Shown here piece after piece: positions 51,262 through 59,167 of a stretch of 64,000 nt of DNA. The notes beneath the pieces were generated by a model. The model made no database searches, was not told the DNA's origin, and was given only the letters and a program-made list of their open reading frames with translations. Position numbers and translations under genes: made by a program. Within the stretch, counting starts at the first letter, position 1. Every line of letters starts with the position of its first letter. Origin of the DNA: Solidesulfovibrio fructosivorans JJ] (GTDB taxonomy: Bacteria > Desulfobacterota > Desulfovibrionia > Desulfovibrionales > Desulfovibrionaceae); assembly GCF_000179555.1 (NCBI RefSeq), contig NZ_AECZ01000007.1:1-64000 (forward strand). The letters are read 5' to 3'.

Positions 51262-51738
51262 ATGAAAACGCCGGATGCCGCCGAACCCATGCGCCTGGGG
51301 CCCGAACATGCCCGGGATCTGGCCGGTCTGGAGGGCCGCACGTTTCCCGATCCCTGGGACGAGGCCGCTTTCACGGCCGCCTTTGCCCGTCCGGCCTTCG
51401 CCGCCTTCGGCATCCCGGGCGGGGAGGGGCTAGTCGCCTACGCCACGTTCCATTTCCTCGGGGACGAGTTCGAGGTCATCAACATCGCCGTGGACCCGGC
51501 CTTGCGCGGCCGAGGGCTGGCTTCCCTGCTTTTCGCCCACGTCTTGCAACAGACCGATAAAATGGGCATGAACCGAGGGTACTTGGAAGTTCGCGCGGGC
51601 AATGTCCCGGCCAAACGGCTTTATGCCCGGCACGGATTTACCGTGGCCGGCGCGCGCAAACGGTATTATCCCGACAACGGGGAGGACGCCCTGGTCATGG
51701 TCCGTGACGCCGGGCGGGCCGGGAACGCCTCCGCATAA
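51262..51738 (+). CDS. rimI: Ribosomal-protein-alanine acetyltransferase RimI-like (GNAT)
   Basis: 158 residues, GNAT fold. The acetyl-CoA-binding P-loop reads AVDPALRGRGLASLLF near residue 80, followed by YLEVRAGNVPAKRLYARHGF, the RimI signature, and RKRYYPDNGEDALVM. RimI acetylates the N-terminus of ribosomal protein S18. It lies 27 bases upstream of pgk, so a shared transcript is possible. Confidence 0.85.
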   Translation: MKTPDAAEPMRLGPEHARDLAGLEGRTFPDPWDEAAFTAAFARPAFAAFGIPGGEGLVAYATFHFLGDEFEVINIAVDPALRGRGLASLLFAHVLQQTDKMGMNRGYLEVRAGNVPAKRLYARHGFTVAGARKRYYPDNGEDALVMVRDAGRAGNASA

Positions 51739-51765
51739 GAAACGCTTAAGCGCCAAGGAGCACGC

Positions 51766-52968
51766 ATGGCCCTTCTTCGCATTGACCAAGTCGACGTCGC
51801 CGGCAAGAAGCTTCTTATTCGCGTGGATTACAACGTGCCGCTGCAGGGCGGCGTCATCACGGACGATCTGCGTATCCGGGCAAGCCTGCCCACGTTGGAG
51901 TACGCCCTGTCCCAGAAGTGCTCGCTGATTTTGTGCTCGCACCTGGGCAAGCCCAAGGGCGCGCCTGACCCCAAACTGTCGCTGGCCCCGGCCGCCAAGC
52001 GCCTGTCCGAACTGCTCGGCCGCGAGGTGCGCATGGCCCCGGACTGCCTGGGCGATGCCACCAAGGCCATGGCCGAGGCCCTGGCCCCCGGCGACATCCT
52101 CATGCTGGAAAACCTGCGCTTTCATCCCGGCGAGACGGCCGGCGACATGGACTTCGCCAAGGAAGTCATGGCCATGGCCGAGGTCTACGTCAACGACGCC
52201 TTTGGCACGGCTCACCGGCCCCATGCCTCCATGGTCGGCTTCCCGGCTGTGGCGAAAAAATGCTGCGCCGGCTTCCTGCTCATGAAGGAATGGCAGTTCT
52301 TGGGCGAGGCGGTGCAGAATCCGACCCGGCCGTTCGTGGCCGTTTCCGGCGGGGCCAAGGTGTCCTCCAAGCTCGGGGTGCTCAAGAACCTGCTGACCAA
52401 GGTCGATGCCATGGTCATCGGCGGGGCCATGGCCAACACCTTCCTGGCCGCCCAGGGCTACAAGGTGGGCAAGTCGCTGGTGGAGCCCGATCTTTTCGAC
52501 GCGGCCCGCGACATCCTCAAGGAGGCCAAGGAGCGCAACGTGGGCTTCTACCTGCCGGTCGACTGCATCATCTCCCGCGACGCGGGCAAGCCCATCGCCG
52601 AGATGCGTCCGGCCGGGCAGGTGCCTTTCGCCGCCATCCCGGACGACGCGGTGGTGCTCGACATCGGACCGGTGACGGCGGGGCTCTACGCCCTGGCCAT
52701 CGAACCGGCCAAGACCATCGTCTGGAACGGCCCCATGGGCGCGTTCGAGAACCAGGCCTTTGCCCAGGGGTCGTTTACCCTGGCCCACATCATTGCCGGC
52801 GCGCCGGCGGTGAGTATCGTCGGCGGCGGCGACACCGACGTGGTGGTGCATCAGGCCGGGCTGGCCGAGAAGATGACGTTTATTTCCACGGGCGGCGGGG
52901 CGTCCCTGGAATTCCTCGAAGGCAAGGAACTGCCGGCCTTTGCGGCGCTTATGGAGTGTCAGTCATGA
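51766..52968 (+). CDS. pgk: Phosphoglycerate kinase
   Basis: 400 residues with the two-lobe PGK pattern: [12 protein letters not shown] near residue 16, CSHLGKPKG near 63, [10 protein letters not shown] near 111, the hinge GGAKVSSKL near 203, and the ATP-lobe [13 protein letters not shown] near 350. Converts 1,3-bisphosphoglycerate and ADP to 3-phosphoglycerate and ATP. CAAGGAG precedes the ATG. The stop overlaps the tpiA start (ATGA). Confidence 0.96.
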   Translation: MALLRIDQVDVAGKKLLIRVDYNVPLQGGVITDDLRIRASLPTLEYALSQKCSLILCSHLGKPKGAPDPKLSLAPAAKRLSELLGREVRMAPDCLGDATKAMAEALAPGDILMLENLRFHPGETAGDMDFAKEVMAMAEVYVNDAFGTAHRPHASMVGFPAVAKKCCAGFLLMKEWQFLGEAVQNPTRPFVAVSGGAKVSSKLGVLKNLLTKVDAMVIGGAMANTFLAAQGYKVGKSLVEPDLFDAARDILKEAKERNVGFYLPVDCIISRDAGKPIAEMRPAGQVPFAAIPDDAVVLDIGPVTAGLYALAIEPAKTIVWNGPMGAFENQAFAQGSFTLAHIIAGAPAVSIVGGGDTDVVVHQAGLAEKMTFISTGGGASLEFLEGKELPAFAALMECQS

Positions 52969-53723
52969 AAAAGCTCATGGCCGCCAACTGGAAGATGTAC
53001 AAGGTGCGGGCCGAGGCTTCGGCCACGGCTGCGGATCTGGCCGCGCGCCTGGACGGCAAGCTGCCGGAGGACCGCGAGGTGCTGGTGATCCCGCCGTTCA
53101 CCGCCCTTTGGGCCGTGGGCGAGGCTTTTGCCGGCAAGCCCGGACTGTCGCTTGGCGGGCAGGATTTCTATCCGGCCAAGGAGGGGGCCTTTACCGGCGA
53201 GATCGCGCCGGCCATGCTTCTCGACGCCGGCTGTCGCTACGTGTTGACCGGCCATTCCGAGCGTCGGCACGTCCTGGGCGAGGACGACGCCTTTGTCGGC
53301 CAAAAGACGGCCTTTGGCCTGGCCGCCGGGCTGTCCGTCATCTTGTGCGTGGGCGAGAAGGTGGAAGAGCGCAAGGCCGGGCAGGTCGAGGCTGTCGTCA
53401 CACGCCAGCTGGCCGCCGGTTTGTCCGAGATCCCGACCGATGTGTTACCCGAGAAGCTGGCTATCGCCTACGAGCCGGTGTGGGCCATCGGCACGGGGCT
53501 TACCGCCGGGCCCAAGGAAGTCGAAGAAGCGCATGCCATGATTCGCGCCTGGCTGATCGGGCGTTTTGGGCCGCAAAACGGGGCCCTCGTGCGCATTCTC
53601 TATGGCGGCAGCGTGAAGCCGGGCAACGCCGGGACGCTTTTGGGGATTGACAATGTGGACGGAGTGCTGGTAGGTGGCGCGAGCCTTGAGGCTGAAAGCT
53701 TCTCGGCCATTGTGACGGCTTGA
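52965..53723 (+). CDS. tpiA: Triosephosphate isomerase
   Basis: 252 residues, complete TIM barrel. Substrate lysine in AANWKMY, catalytic histidine in TGHSERR near residue 95, catalytic glutamate in YEPVWAIGTG near 168, and phosphate-binding YGGSVKPGNA near 210. Interconverts dihydroxyacetone phosphate and glyceraldehyde 3-phosphate. Coupled to pgk by a four-base overlap. Confidence 0.96.
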   Translation: MKKLMAANWKMYKVRAEASATAADLAARLDGKLPEDREVLVIPPFTALWAVGEAFAGKPGLSLGGQDFYPAKEGAFTGEIAPAMLLDAGCRYVLTGHSERRHVLGEDDAFVGQKTAFGLAAGLSVILCVGEKVEERKAGQVEAVVTRQLAAGLSEIPTDVLPEKLAIAYEPVWAIGTGLTAGPKEVEEAHAMIRAWLIGRFGPQNGALVRILYGGSVKPGNAGTLLGIDNVDGVLVGGASLEAESFSAIVTA

Positions 53724-53765
53724 TGAACGCGGAGGCATCTCCGCGAAAATAACGGGAAAATTCAG

Positions 53766-54158
53766 TTGACAACGCTCATAATTACGGTACATGTACTCGC
53801 CTGCGTCGCGGTGATCGTCCTGGTTCTGCTCCAGTCGGGCAAGGAAGGGATGGGGGTCATCTTCGGCGGCGGCAGCCAGTCGGTGTTCGGTAGCACGGGT
53901 GCCGGTGGATTGCTGGTCAAGCTGACGGCGCTTTTTGGAGCGATCTTTCTCATTACTTCGCTTGCCTACAACGTCTATACGGGGTCGCACGAACGCAACG
54001 CCAAGTCGGTCATGATCGACGCCAGCGGCGCGCCCATCGCTCCCCCGGCGGGCGTGGCTCCCGAGGCGACCAAGGACGCGCAGCCGAAAAAGGGCGTGAC
54101 CTTCGAGGACGTCCCGGCCAAGCAGGCGCCGCAAAAGCCGGACGCCGGCGCGAAGTAG
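53766..54158 (+). CDS. secG: Preprotein translocase subunit SecG
   Basis: 130 residues, starting at TTG 53766. Two membrane helices (about residues 4-22 and 52-70) flank the conserved cytoplasmic loop VLLQSGKEGMGVIFGGGSQ and FGSTGAGGLLVKLT, the SecG signature. The C-terminal tail of about 55 residues, rich in Ala, Pro and Lys, is longer than in E. coli. It supports SecYEG export. It is downstream of tpiA, as in many bacteria, and just before a tRNA-Leu gene. Confidence 0.93.
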   Translation: MTTLIITVHVLACVAVIVLVLLQSGKEGMGVIFGGGSQSVFGSTGAGGLLVKLTALFGAIFLITSLAYNVYTGSHERNAKSVMIDASGAPIAPPAGVAPEATKDAQPKKGVTFEDVPAKQAPQKPDAGAK

Positions 54159-54172
54159 TCGAGTCGATATTT

Positions 54173-54258
54173 GCCGAAGTGGTGGAACTGGTAGACACGC
54201 CATCTTGAGGGGGTGGTGGGCCATGCCCGTGGGGGTTCGAGTCCCCCCTTCGGCACCA
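54173..54258 (+). tRNA. tRNA-Leu (anticodon GAG)
   Basis: 86 bases with an encoded CCA. Acceptor stem GCCGAAG/CTTCGGC, discriminator A, D arm with GGTGGAACTGGTAGACACG, anticodon stem CCATC/GGTGG round loop TTGAGGG (anticodon GAG), a long variable arm (GGGC/GCCC) as expected of a class II tRNA, and T arm GGGGG-TTCGAGT-CCCCC. The integrase gene 210 bases downstream indicates that the 3' end serves as the attachment site of an integrated element. Confidence 0.95.
54225..54258 (+). other. Probable attachment site (attL) in the 3' end of tRNA-Leu
   Basis: Tyrosine integrases of this P4-like type usually recombine in the T-arm to acceptor end of tRNA genes, restoring the gene. The integrase gene begins shortly after the tRNA, so the left junction should be here. 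The matching copy (attR) must lie beyond the window and is not seen. Confidence 0.55.
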
Positions 54259-54310
54259 TATTAGAGTCCAGGACGGTCCGATAAAGACCGCAACAACCTG
54301 GGAACATTAA

Positions 54311-54347
54311 CTAAGCCGGGCTAGAGATAGTCCGGCTTAGTCTTTTT
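54311..54347 (+). terminator. Intrinsic terminator after tRNA-Leu
   Basis: CTAAGCCGG pairs perfectly with CCGGCTTAG round a 12-base loop and is followed by TCTTTTT. It probably ends the transcript through secG and tRNA-Leu. Since it lies on the element side of the presumed junction, it may have been brought by the element. Confidence 0.8.
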
Positions 54348-54371
54348 ACGTCCTTTGACATCCGCCATTTG

Positions 54372-54428
54372 ACCGGATAGCAAACCGGATAGGCAAGAGC
54401 GTGGTGGTCTGGAAGACCGGATATCCGG
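54372..54428 (+). repeat. ACCGGATA repeats upstream of the integrase gene
   Basis: Three direct copies of ACCGGATA at 54372, 54384 and 54416, the last extended to the palindrome CCGGATATCCGG. Inverted copies occur within the start of the integrase gene (TATCCGGT near 54598, TATCCGGATA near 54635). Their place between attL and int suits arm-type sites for the integrase or an operator. Confidence 0.45.
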
Positions 54429-54468
54429 CCGCAAAAGCTCGCCACGCCTGCATCCGGAGGTTATCCGC

Positions 54469-55707
54469 ATGGCCTTGACCGATGTCGCCGTAAGGAACGC
54501 CAAGCCAGGTCCTAAAACTATCCGCCTCAAGGATGAGCGCGGGCTTCATCTGGAAATCAGCCCCAAAGGCGGAAAGTGGTGGCGGCTTCGCTACTGGATA
54601 TCCGGTAAGGAGCGGCTCATTTCCCTGGGCATCTATCCGGATATCTCCCTCAAGGACGCCCGCGAACGTCGCGACGAAGCCCGAAAGCTCATCGCCAACG
54701 GCATAGATCCGGGCAGGGCGCGGCAGGACGAGAAGTCTGCTGCCGAGGCCCGGGCAGCAGAAGATGCGAATACTTTCGAGGTCGTGGCCCGAGATTGGCA
54801 TGCCAAGCAGGTCAAGGCCTGGAGTGAGGGGCATGCCGCCAAGGTCCTGGCCCGGATGGAACAGCACCTTTTTCCCGCCTTTGGTCATTTCCCTATCACG
54901 ACTCTTCGCGCCCCGGCGATCCTCCCCACACTTCGAGAGATCGAAGCGAAGGGGCATAATGAGACGGCCAAGCGCCTGCGCCAGTACTGCGAGGCCGTTT
55001 TTGCCTTCGCCATCTCCACGGGCATTGCCGAAAGAAACGTCGGGGCGGACCTCCGCGGTGCATTGGCCCCGGGGCGTGTCACGAACCGGCCGGCCATCAT
55101 TGATCCCAAAGGCGTGGCACAACTGCTGCGGGCCATAGATGGCTACCAGGGAAGTCCTGTGACCCTGGCAGCTCTACGACTGGCTCCTCTCGTCTTCGTC
55201 CGTCCTGGAGAACTGCGCCAAGCCGAGTGGTCGGAAATCGACCTGGACGCCGCCGACGGTCCCCGCTGGTCAATCCCTGCCGAGAAGATGAAAATGCGCC
55301 GAAATCATGTTGTACCGCTCTCAAGGCAGGCTGTGGAGATCATCGAGGACCTTCGTTCTCTGACCGGCCATGACCGCTTCCTTTTCCCCTGCAACCGGAC
55401 CAAGGACCGCTGCATGTCGAACATGACCCTCAATGCGGCTTTGCGACGCCTCGGGTATGAACAAGGCGAGATGTGCGCACATGGATTTCGGGCCATGGCG
55501 TCCACGCTCTTGAACGAACAGGGCTGGAACAGTGACCTAATCGAGCGCCAGCTTGCCCATGCCGAGCGTAATTCCATCCGGGCCGCGTACAACCGCGCCG
55601 AATATTTGCCTGAGCGGCGAAAAATGATGCAAGCCTATGCCGACCACCTGGACAAGCTCAAGGCCGGGGCGAAGGTGACGCCGATCCATGCCACGGCAGG
55701 CGACTAG
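54469..55707 (+). CDS. P4-type tyrosine integrase
   Basis: 412 residues. An N-terminal DUF4102 arm-binding domain (MALTDVAVRNAKPGPKTIRL, GLHLEISPKGGKWWRLRYW) is followed by a SAM-like core-binding domain and the catalytic domain with R (VFVRPGELRQAEW), H-x-x-R (HGFRAMAST), H (QLAHAERNS) and the tyrosine nucleophile in AAYNRAEY. GGAGG lies eight bases upstream. It catalyses site-specific insertion in the neighbouring tRNA-Leu. Confidence 0.94.
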   Translation: MALTDVAVRNAKPGPKTIRLKDERGLHLEISPKGGKWWRLRYWISGKERLISLGIYPDISLKDARERRDEARKLIANGIDPGRARQDEKSAAEARAAEDANTFEVVARDWHAKQVKAWSEGHAAKVLARMEQHLFPAFGHFPITTLRAPAILPTLREIEAKGHNETAKRLRQYCEAVFAFAISTGIAERNVGADLRGALAPGRVTNRPAIIDPKGVAQLLRAIDGYQGSPVTLAALRLAPLVFVRPGELRQAEWSEIDLDAADGPRWSIPAEKMKMRRNHVVPLSRQAVEIIEDLRSLTGHDRFLFPCNRTKDRCMSNMTLNAALRRLGYEQGEMCAHGFRAMASTLLNEQGWNSDLIERQLAHAERNSIRAAYNRAEYLPERRKMMQAYADHLDKLKAGAKVTPIHATAGD

Positions 55708-55717
55708 GGGAGATGCC

Positions 55718-55927
55718 ATGGCCTACACGGAATCCGACCATAAGCGGCAAGGGACGCGCCGGGCGCGCTGCGCCTCATGCAAATGGTGGTTTGACGGCAC
55801 ATGCCGCAAGCGGTCCCCGTGGATCGTTGCCGGGCAAGTGGCCGGCGGCCAGGGCTTTGACGGCGTATGGCCCCGCACACCATCCGATTCCTGGTGTGGC
55901 GACTTCGCTTTCGGCCAGGAGATTTAA
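55718..55927 (+). CDS. Small Cys/Trp-rich phage protein
   Basis: 69 residues. A zinc-ribbon-like arrangement CASCKWWFDGTC near residue 18 and a later cysteine in DSWCGDF, with the Pro-Trp segment RKRSPWIVAG, resemble small zinc-binding proteins common in phage early regions; function unknown. GGGGAGATGCC precedes the ATG. It starts ten bases after the integrase stop. Confidence 0.65.
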   Translation: MAYTESDHKRQGTRRARCASCKWWFDGTCRKRSPWIVAGQVAGGQGFDGVWPRTPSDSWCGDFAFGQEI

Positions 55928-56080
55928 CCCCTTGCCCTGGTGACGGGTACAGAGCCAAACGAGCAATTGCGTGCATAGCTGACATTTCCAGGGCCTGGCC
56001 GGGGCCTCATGACCCTGGCGAAAAGCCGCGTCCCTGGCGGTTGGGCCTGGTTCAATACAGGGAAGTCGAGGGAGCTTGTG

Positions 56081-56878
56081 ATGCAGGGATTAGATGTAGG
56101 TATATTCGCACAAAAATATAAATTCTGGCAATATGAATATGCATCGAGAAACAAAGAGGTTGTTGAATTTAGAACACAAGCAAACAATAGAAGAAAAGAA
56201 CTAACACAAGGGCACGGGATAACTAGCCTTGAAGTTTGCCTGTTCATGAATGACAGTATTTCTACATTGGTTAATAAATACGGATATGGCAGAGAATCTA
56301 CTGATTCGACCACGCTCATAGAAAAGATTGCAAAAGGTGATGCTATTATAGATGCAAATGCTGTATTATCTACTGGCTCAATCGAAGTGGGGCTTACTAG
56401 TCCAGCGATTAGACAACCATATGGATATGGAGAATTGTTTGTTGACATTACAATTGATATAGCAGCAAATTTAGATTTAATCGTTGAAGATGTTAAAAAT
56501 TTTGTCCTGTCGATGCGTGCCGTTGCTGCCGGTGAAATATCAACAGACAGTGGATTCATAAATCGACATCGTAGTCTTGCTATTCAAAAGATCATTGCCG
56601 ACAAGAAATCCTCAACTAGCGGAGGATATACCCCAGCAAGCGACCGAGTCCGAGCGGTTGGTTTGTGGCTTTGGGATCGCAGTGAAGCGCTTGGTGGTGA
56701 GCGAGGTGCGATTAAACAGGCGATCGCCGATTTGCACAAAACCGACTTCCTGCCCCAGTTAGGGCTTGAAGACACAGAAGCCGCAGACCTTCGTTTCTTT
56801 CGCCGCCGGACGGATGAGTGCATTGAAGCGAGAAAGGTCTTACCTTTCAGCAAGCCCAAAAAGGGAACTTCAAAATAA
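56081..56878 (+). CDS. AT-rich cargo protein of unknown function
   Basis: 265 residues from ATG 56081, preceded by GGGAGCTTGTG; the frame is open back to 56009 but the earlier codons have host-like GC content. From 56083 to about 56600 the gene is markedly AT-rich (many ATA, AAA, TTA codons) in a GC-rich setting, then returns to GC-rich code for its last 80 residues. The predicted chain is soluble with tyrosine-rich segments (KFWQYEYASRNKE, YGYGELFVDITIDIA) and a basic end. No family recognised. Composition and place beside int mark it as a late-acquired or chimeric accessory gene. Confidence 0.72.
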   Translation: MQGLDVGIFAQKYKFWQYEYASRNKEVVEFRTQANNRRKELTQGHGITSLEVCLFMNDSISTLVNKYGYGRESTDSTTLIEKIAKGDAIIDANAVLSTGSIEVGLTSPAIRQPYGYGELFVDITIDIAANLDLIVEDVKNFVLSMRAVAAGEISTDSGFINRHRSLAIQKIIADKKSSTSGGYTPASDRVRAVGLWLWDRSEALGGERGAIKQAIADLHKTDFLPQLGLEDTEAADLRFFRRRTDECIEARKVLPFSKPKKGTSK

Positions 56879-56945
56879 GTTCAGGTTCCCGGAACTCAAA
56901 CTTTTTTTGAGGTTCTTTTCCATTCCCGGCCTTTTTTGGTCTTAG

Positions 56946-56994
56946 CTGGACATTCGCCCCACAGAGGGCGTCCCCGAAACGGGAGAATGTCCAG
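56946..56994 (+). promoter_or_regulatory. Inverted repeat abutting the AlpA-like start codon
   Basis: CTGGACATTC (56946-56955) is perfectly complementary to GAATGTCCAG (56985-56994), which ends at the base before ATG 56995 and directly follows the ribosome binding site CGGGAG. A smaller CGCCCC/GGGCG-type stem lies inside. As RNA it could mask the ribosome binding site; as DNA it could be an operator. Confidence 0.5.
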
Positions 56995-57222
56995 ATGCAA
57001 CCCGGTCCCCCTGTCTCAAAGCCTGAGCGCTTCGTTCGTTTCCCTGAGTTTAAAGCCCGAATTGGCTACGGTAAATCCCGAATCTACGACCTGATCAAAG
57101 ATGGGAAGCTGCCTGCGCCTGTCCGTCTGCCTGGTGGGCGGGCCGTAGCGTGGCCGGAATCCGTAGTTGATGAACTGGTGGCCAGGGTGGCCGCTGGCGA
57201 GGGGGTGGGCCATGCCCGGTAA
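56995..57222 (+). CDS. AlpA-like helix-turn-helix regulator / excisionase
   Basis: 75 residues of the AlpA/MerR-like winged-helix type: RFVRFPEFKARIGYGKSRIYDLIKDGKLP, then PVRLPGGRAVAWPESVVDELV. In P4-like elements AlpA-type proteins activate integrase or act as excision factors. The inverted repeat over its start region suggests self-regulation. It overlaps the next gene by 11 bases. Confidence 0.85.
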   Translation: MQPGPPVSKPERFVRFPEFKARIGYGKSRIYDLIKDGKLPAPVRLPGGRAVAWPESVVDELVARVAAGEGVGHAR

Positions 57223-57457
57223 TCCCCTCGTTGAAAAGCAAAGACCCGCCGGCCAGGGCGGGTCCTGCAAGAAAAGCATGGAAAGTGGTGACACCCATTC
57301 CCTGCCAGCCATCGTCCCTTCCGTCAACTTAGAATCGTCCCGGCTTTGGTCGGTCTTTCGCCGCTACGCCCGGGATCACCGGCGTATTGCCCGGCTTGTC
57401 GCTGACAACGAAATTTTGCTGGAACGCATGAAGCAAATCCAGGGGGTGGCATTATGA
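57212..57457 (+). CDS. Small phage protein, unknown
   Basis: 81 residues; GAGGGGGTGGGCC precedes ATG 57212 inside the end of the AlpA-like gene. The C-terminal half is a charged helix (RLWSVFRRYARDHRRIARLVAD). No family recognised. It overlaps the next gene by four bases (ATGA), so it belongs to the coupled early operon. Confidence 0.55.
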   Translation: MPGNPLVEKQRPAGQGGSCKKSMESGDTHSLPAIVPSVNLESSRLWSVFRRYARDHRRIARLVADNEILLERMKQIQGVAL

Positions 57458-57627
57458 CCGCCCTTAAGTTGGCCCTGGGCTTGTGGGTGCGTGACGGCAT
57501 CATTTCCCTGGTCGCCGTTACCGGGTGGCCCCGCTGGGGGTGGGCGCATCGGGCCGTGGACCGGTGTGAGGTTGCGGCCGAGGCCCTGCGTGGTCAGGAG
57601 GAACGGGAGGGCCATGAACGTGCCTGA
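57454..57627 (+). CDS. Small phage protein, 57 residues
   Basis: Starts at ATG 57454 in an ATGA overlap with the preceding stop, preceded by GGGGGTGGC, and ends at TGA 57627 inside the RepA-like gene. The chain MTALKLALGLWVRDG continues with a Trp-rich middle (TGWPRWGWAHRAVDR) and a charged end. No family recognised; the coupling on both sides supports it as real. Confidence 0.5.
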   Translation: MTALKLALGLWVRDGIISLVAVTGWPRWGWAHRAVDRCEVAAEALRGQEEREGHERA

Positions 57628-59167
57628 CCCTCAATCCGGGATTGCCCTCGACCGGGAAAGTATCCTTACTGCGGTCCACGCCCGGGTTTCCCAGGAAGAG
57701 GCCATTCATGGGGCCGGCGGGCACGGCAAGGGTGAGACGTCCGTCTTCGCCCGGCTGAACCTCGCCGACTTTGAGGCCCGCCAGTTGCTGGCCGACGATC
57801 TTCCGCCCTTAGCCTGGACCTTCACCGATTTCATGCTGACACAGAACGTCGGCCTCCTGGTTGGCCCTCCAGGGACAGGGAAGAGCTTTTTTGCCCTCCT
57901 TCTGGCTTCTGCCGTGGCCTGCGGTAGGGGCTGCGAAGGGATCCTTGAAGCCGGCGTTCGGGGCCGTGTGCTGGTCCTGGCTGGTGAGGAAGACGCCCGG
58001 ATCATTCCCCGCCGCCTGCGTCGTCTGCGTGATCACCTCCTTCCTGATGGATATGGACGGGACTCCAACGCCGATTCCGATGAAGCAGATTTCCTTGAAA
58101 ATCTGATCGTGGTTCCTCTGGCTGGGCAAAGACTGCGGCTGCTCGACAAAGATGGCCCTGGCGCGCCGGCAACAACGAACGTCTTTGACGATCTGGTTTC
58201 ACTCTGCCGGGGGAAGAATCTTCAGCTTGTTGTCATCGACCCGCAGAGTCGGTTCTATGGGCTCGACGAAAACGACAATAGTGCCAGCACCGTCTATATT
58301 GAAATTCTCGAAAGGCTGGCCGCTGAAACTGGCGCGTCCATCCTCTGTCTGCACCATGTCAACAAGACTGCCATGGTCAAGAAGGATGGTTTCCGCGTTG
58401 CTCTGGGACAAGGGGCGGCGCGTGGAGCCTCAGGATTCACCGGGGCTGTCCGGGCACAAATGAACCTCGTGACCCTGACCGCAGAAGAAGCCCGGCGGGA
58501 ACTAGATCTGACTGGTCCAATTGAAGAGGGGGAATATCTAGCCCTGGCCTTCCCGAAGTGCAGTTATGGCCCGCCCCGGCCTGTTGTTTTCCTGAAGCGT
58601 CTTCCCGGCGGCGTGCTGGTCGCCGTCGAAGCGCCCGAGCGGGTGGAACAAAAAGAAGCTGAAGCCGCAATCCTCGAATGGATCGTCACCAAGGTTCGGG
58701 AGCACGCCGAGCAAGGCAAGGAAGCCCTGACCATTCGAGACCTTGGGCGGTTTTCCTCGGAATGGAAGGACATCCCCGGTACCAGCCGGCAACGAGTTGA
58801 AGACGCGGCCCGGGTGGCGGTCCTTGATGGGAGCCTCTTTACCGTCACGCGGGCAAACAAATCTGGCCGAAAGACCGAATACCTGTCCCTCTCCCCAGAT
58901 GTGCCAGAAGCGCCCAGAGAAGCGCCCAGCTTTGAAGCGCCAGAAGCGCCCAGAAGCGCCCAAAATGCTCGGGCGGTTCTAATCCCTAACGATTCAGGCA
59001 TATTGAGAAGCGCCCAGGAAAAGAAGCGCCCAGACGAATTCCAACCCTCGAAAACCCGCATAAACAGGGATGTGCCAGAAGCGCCAGAAGCGCCCCTTCT
59101 AAAGAAGGAGAGAGCAGGCGCTTTGGGCGCTGCTTCTCCTCTTCTTTCGGGAGGGCTGCCGCAATGA
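57614..59167 (+). CDS. RepA-like hexameric replicative ATPase
   Basis: 517 residues. The RecA-type core (about 65-300) has Walker A VGPPGTGKSF near residue 82, Walker B LVVIDPQSRFYG near 205, and LCLHHVNKTA, the pattern of RSF1010 RepA/DnaB-type helicases carried by phages and plasmids. A winged-helix region follows (AILEWIVTKV, TSRQRVEDAA). The C-terminal 90 residues are low-complexity (EAP, RSAQ) because they overlie a DNA repeat array. The start is coupled to the 57-residue gene and the stop to the primase gene (ATGA). Confidence 0.85.
   Translation: MNVPDPQSGIALDRESILTAVHARVSQEEAIHGAGGHGKGETSVFARLNLADFEARQLLADDLPPLAWTFTDFMLTQNVGLLVGPPGTGKSFFALLLASAVACGRGCEGILEAGVRGRVLVLAGEEDARIIPRRLRRLRDHLLPDGYGRDSNADSDEADFLENLIVVPLAGQRLRLLDKDGPGAPATTNVFDDLVSLCRGKNLQLVVIDPQSRFYGLDENDNSASTVYIEILERLAAETGASILCLHHVNKTAMVKKDGFRVALGQGAARGASGFTGAVRAQMNLVTLTAEEARRELDLTGPIEEGEYLALAFPKCSYGPPRPVVFLKRLPGGVLVAVEAPERVEQKEAEAAILEWIVTKVREHAEQGKEALTIRDLGRFSSEWKDIPGTSRQRVEDAARVAVLDGSLFTVTRANKSGRKTEYLSLSPDVPEAPREAPSFEAPEAPRSAQNARAVLIPNDSGILRSAQEKKRPDEFQPSKTRINRDVPEAPEAPLLKKERAGALGAASPLLSGGLPQ
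58907..59094 (+). repeat. Iteron-like array of nine GAAGCGCC repeats
   Basis: Direct copies start at 58907, 58919, 58934, 58943, 58953, 59007, 59023, 59078 and 59087, most extended to AGAAGCGCCCAG. An AT-richer gap (AATCCCTAACGATTCAGGCA and TATTGA) lies between copies five and six, and GGCGCTTT, an inverted near-copy, lies at 59117. The copies fall in all three codon phases of the host gene (read as EAP, RSAQ and KKRP), so the repeat is conserved as DNA and not as peptide. Confidence 0.75.

Noticed and set aside
56009-56080. Start of the AT-rich cargo gene at 56009
   Set aside because: The codons from 56009 to 56080 have a different composition and no ribosome binding site; ATG 56081 has GGGAG at suitable distance.
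58907-59094. CRISPR array
   Set aside because: Units are only 8 to 12 bases with irregular 9 to 55 base spacing and lie inside a coding gene; no cas genes are present.
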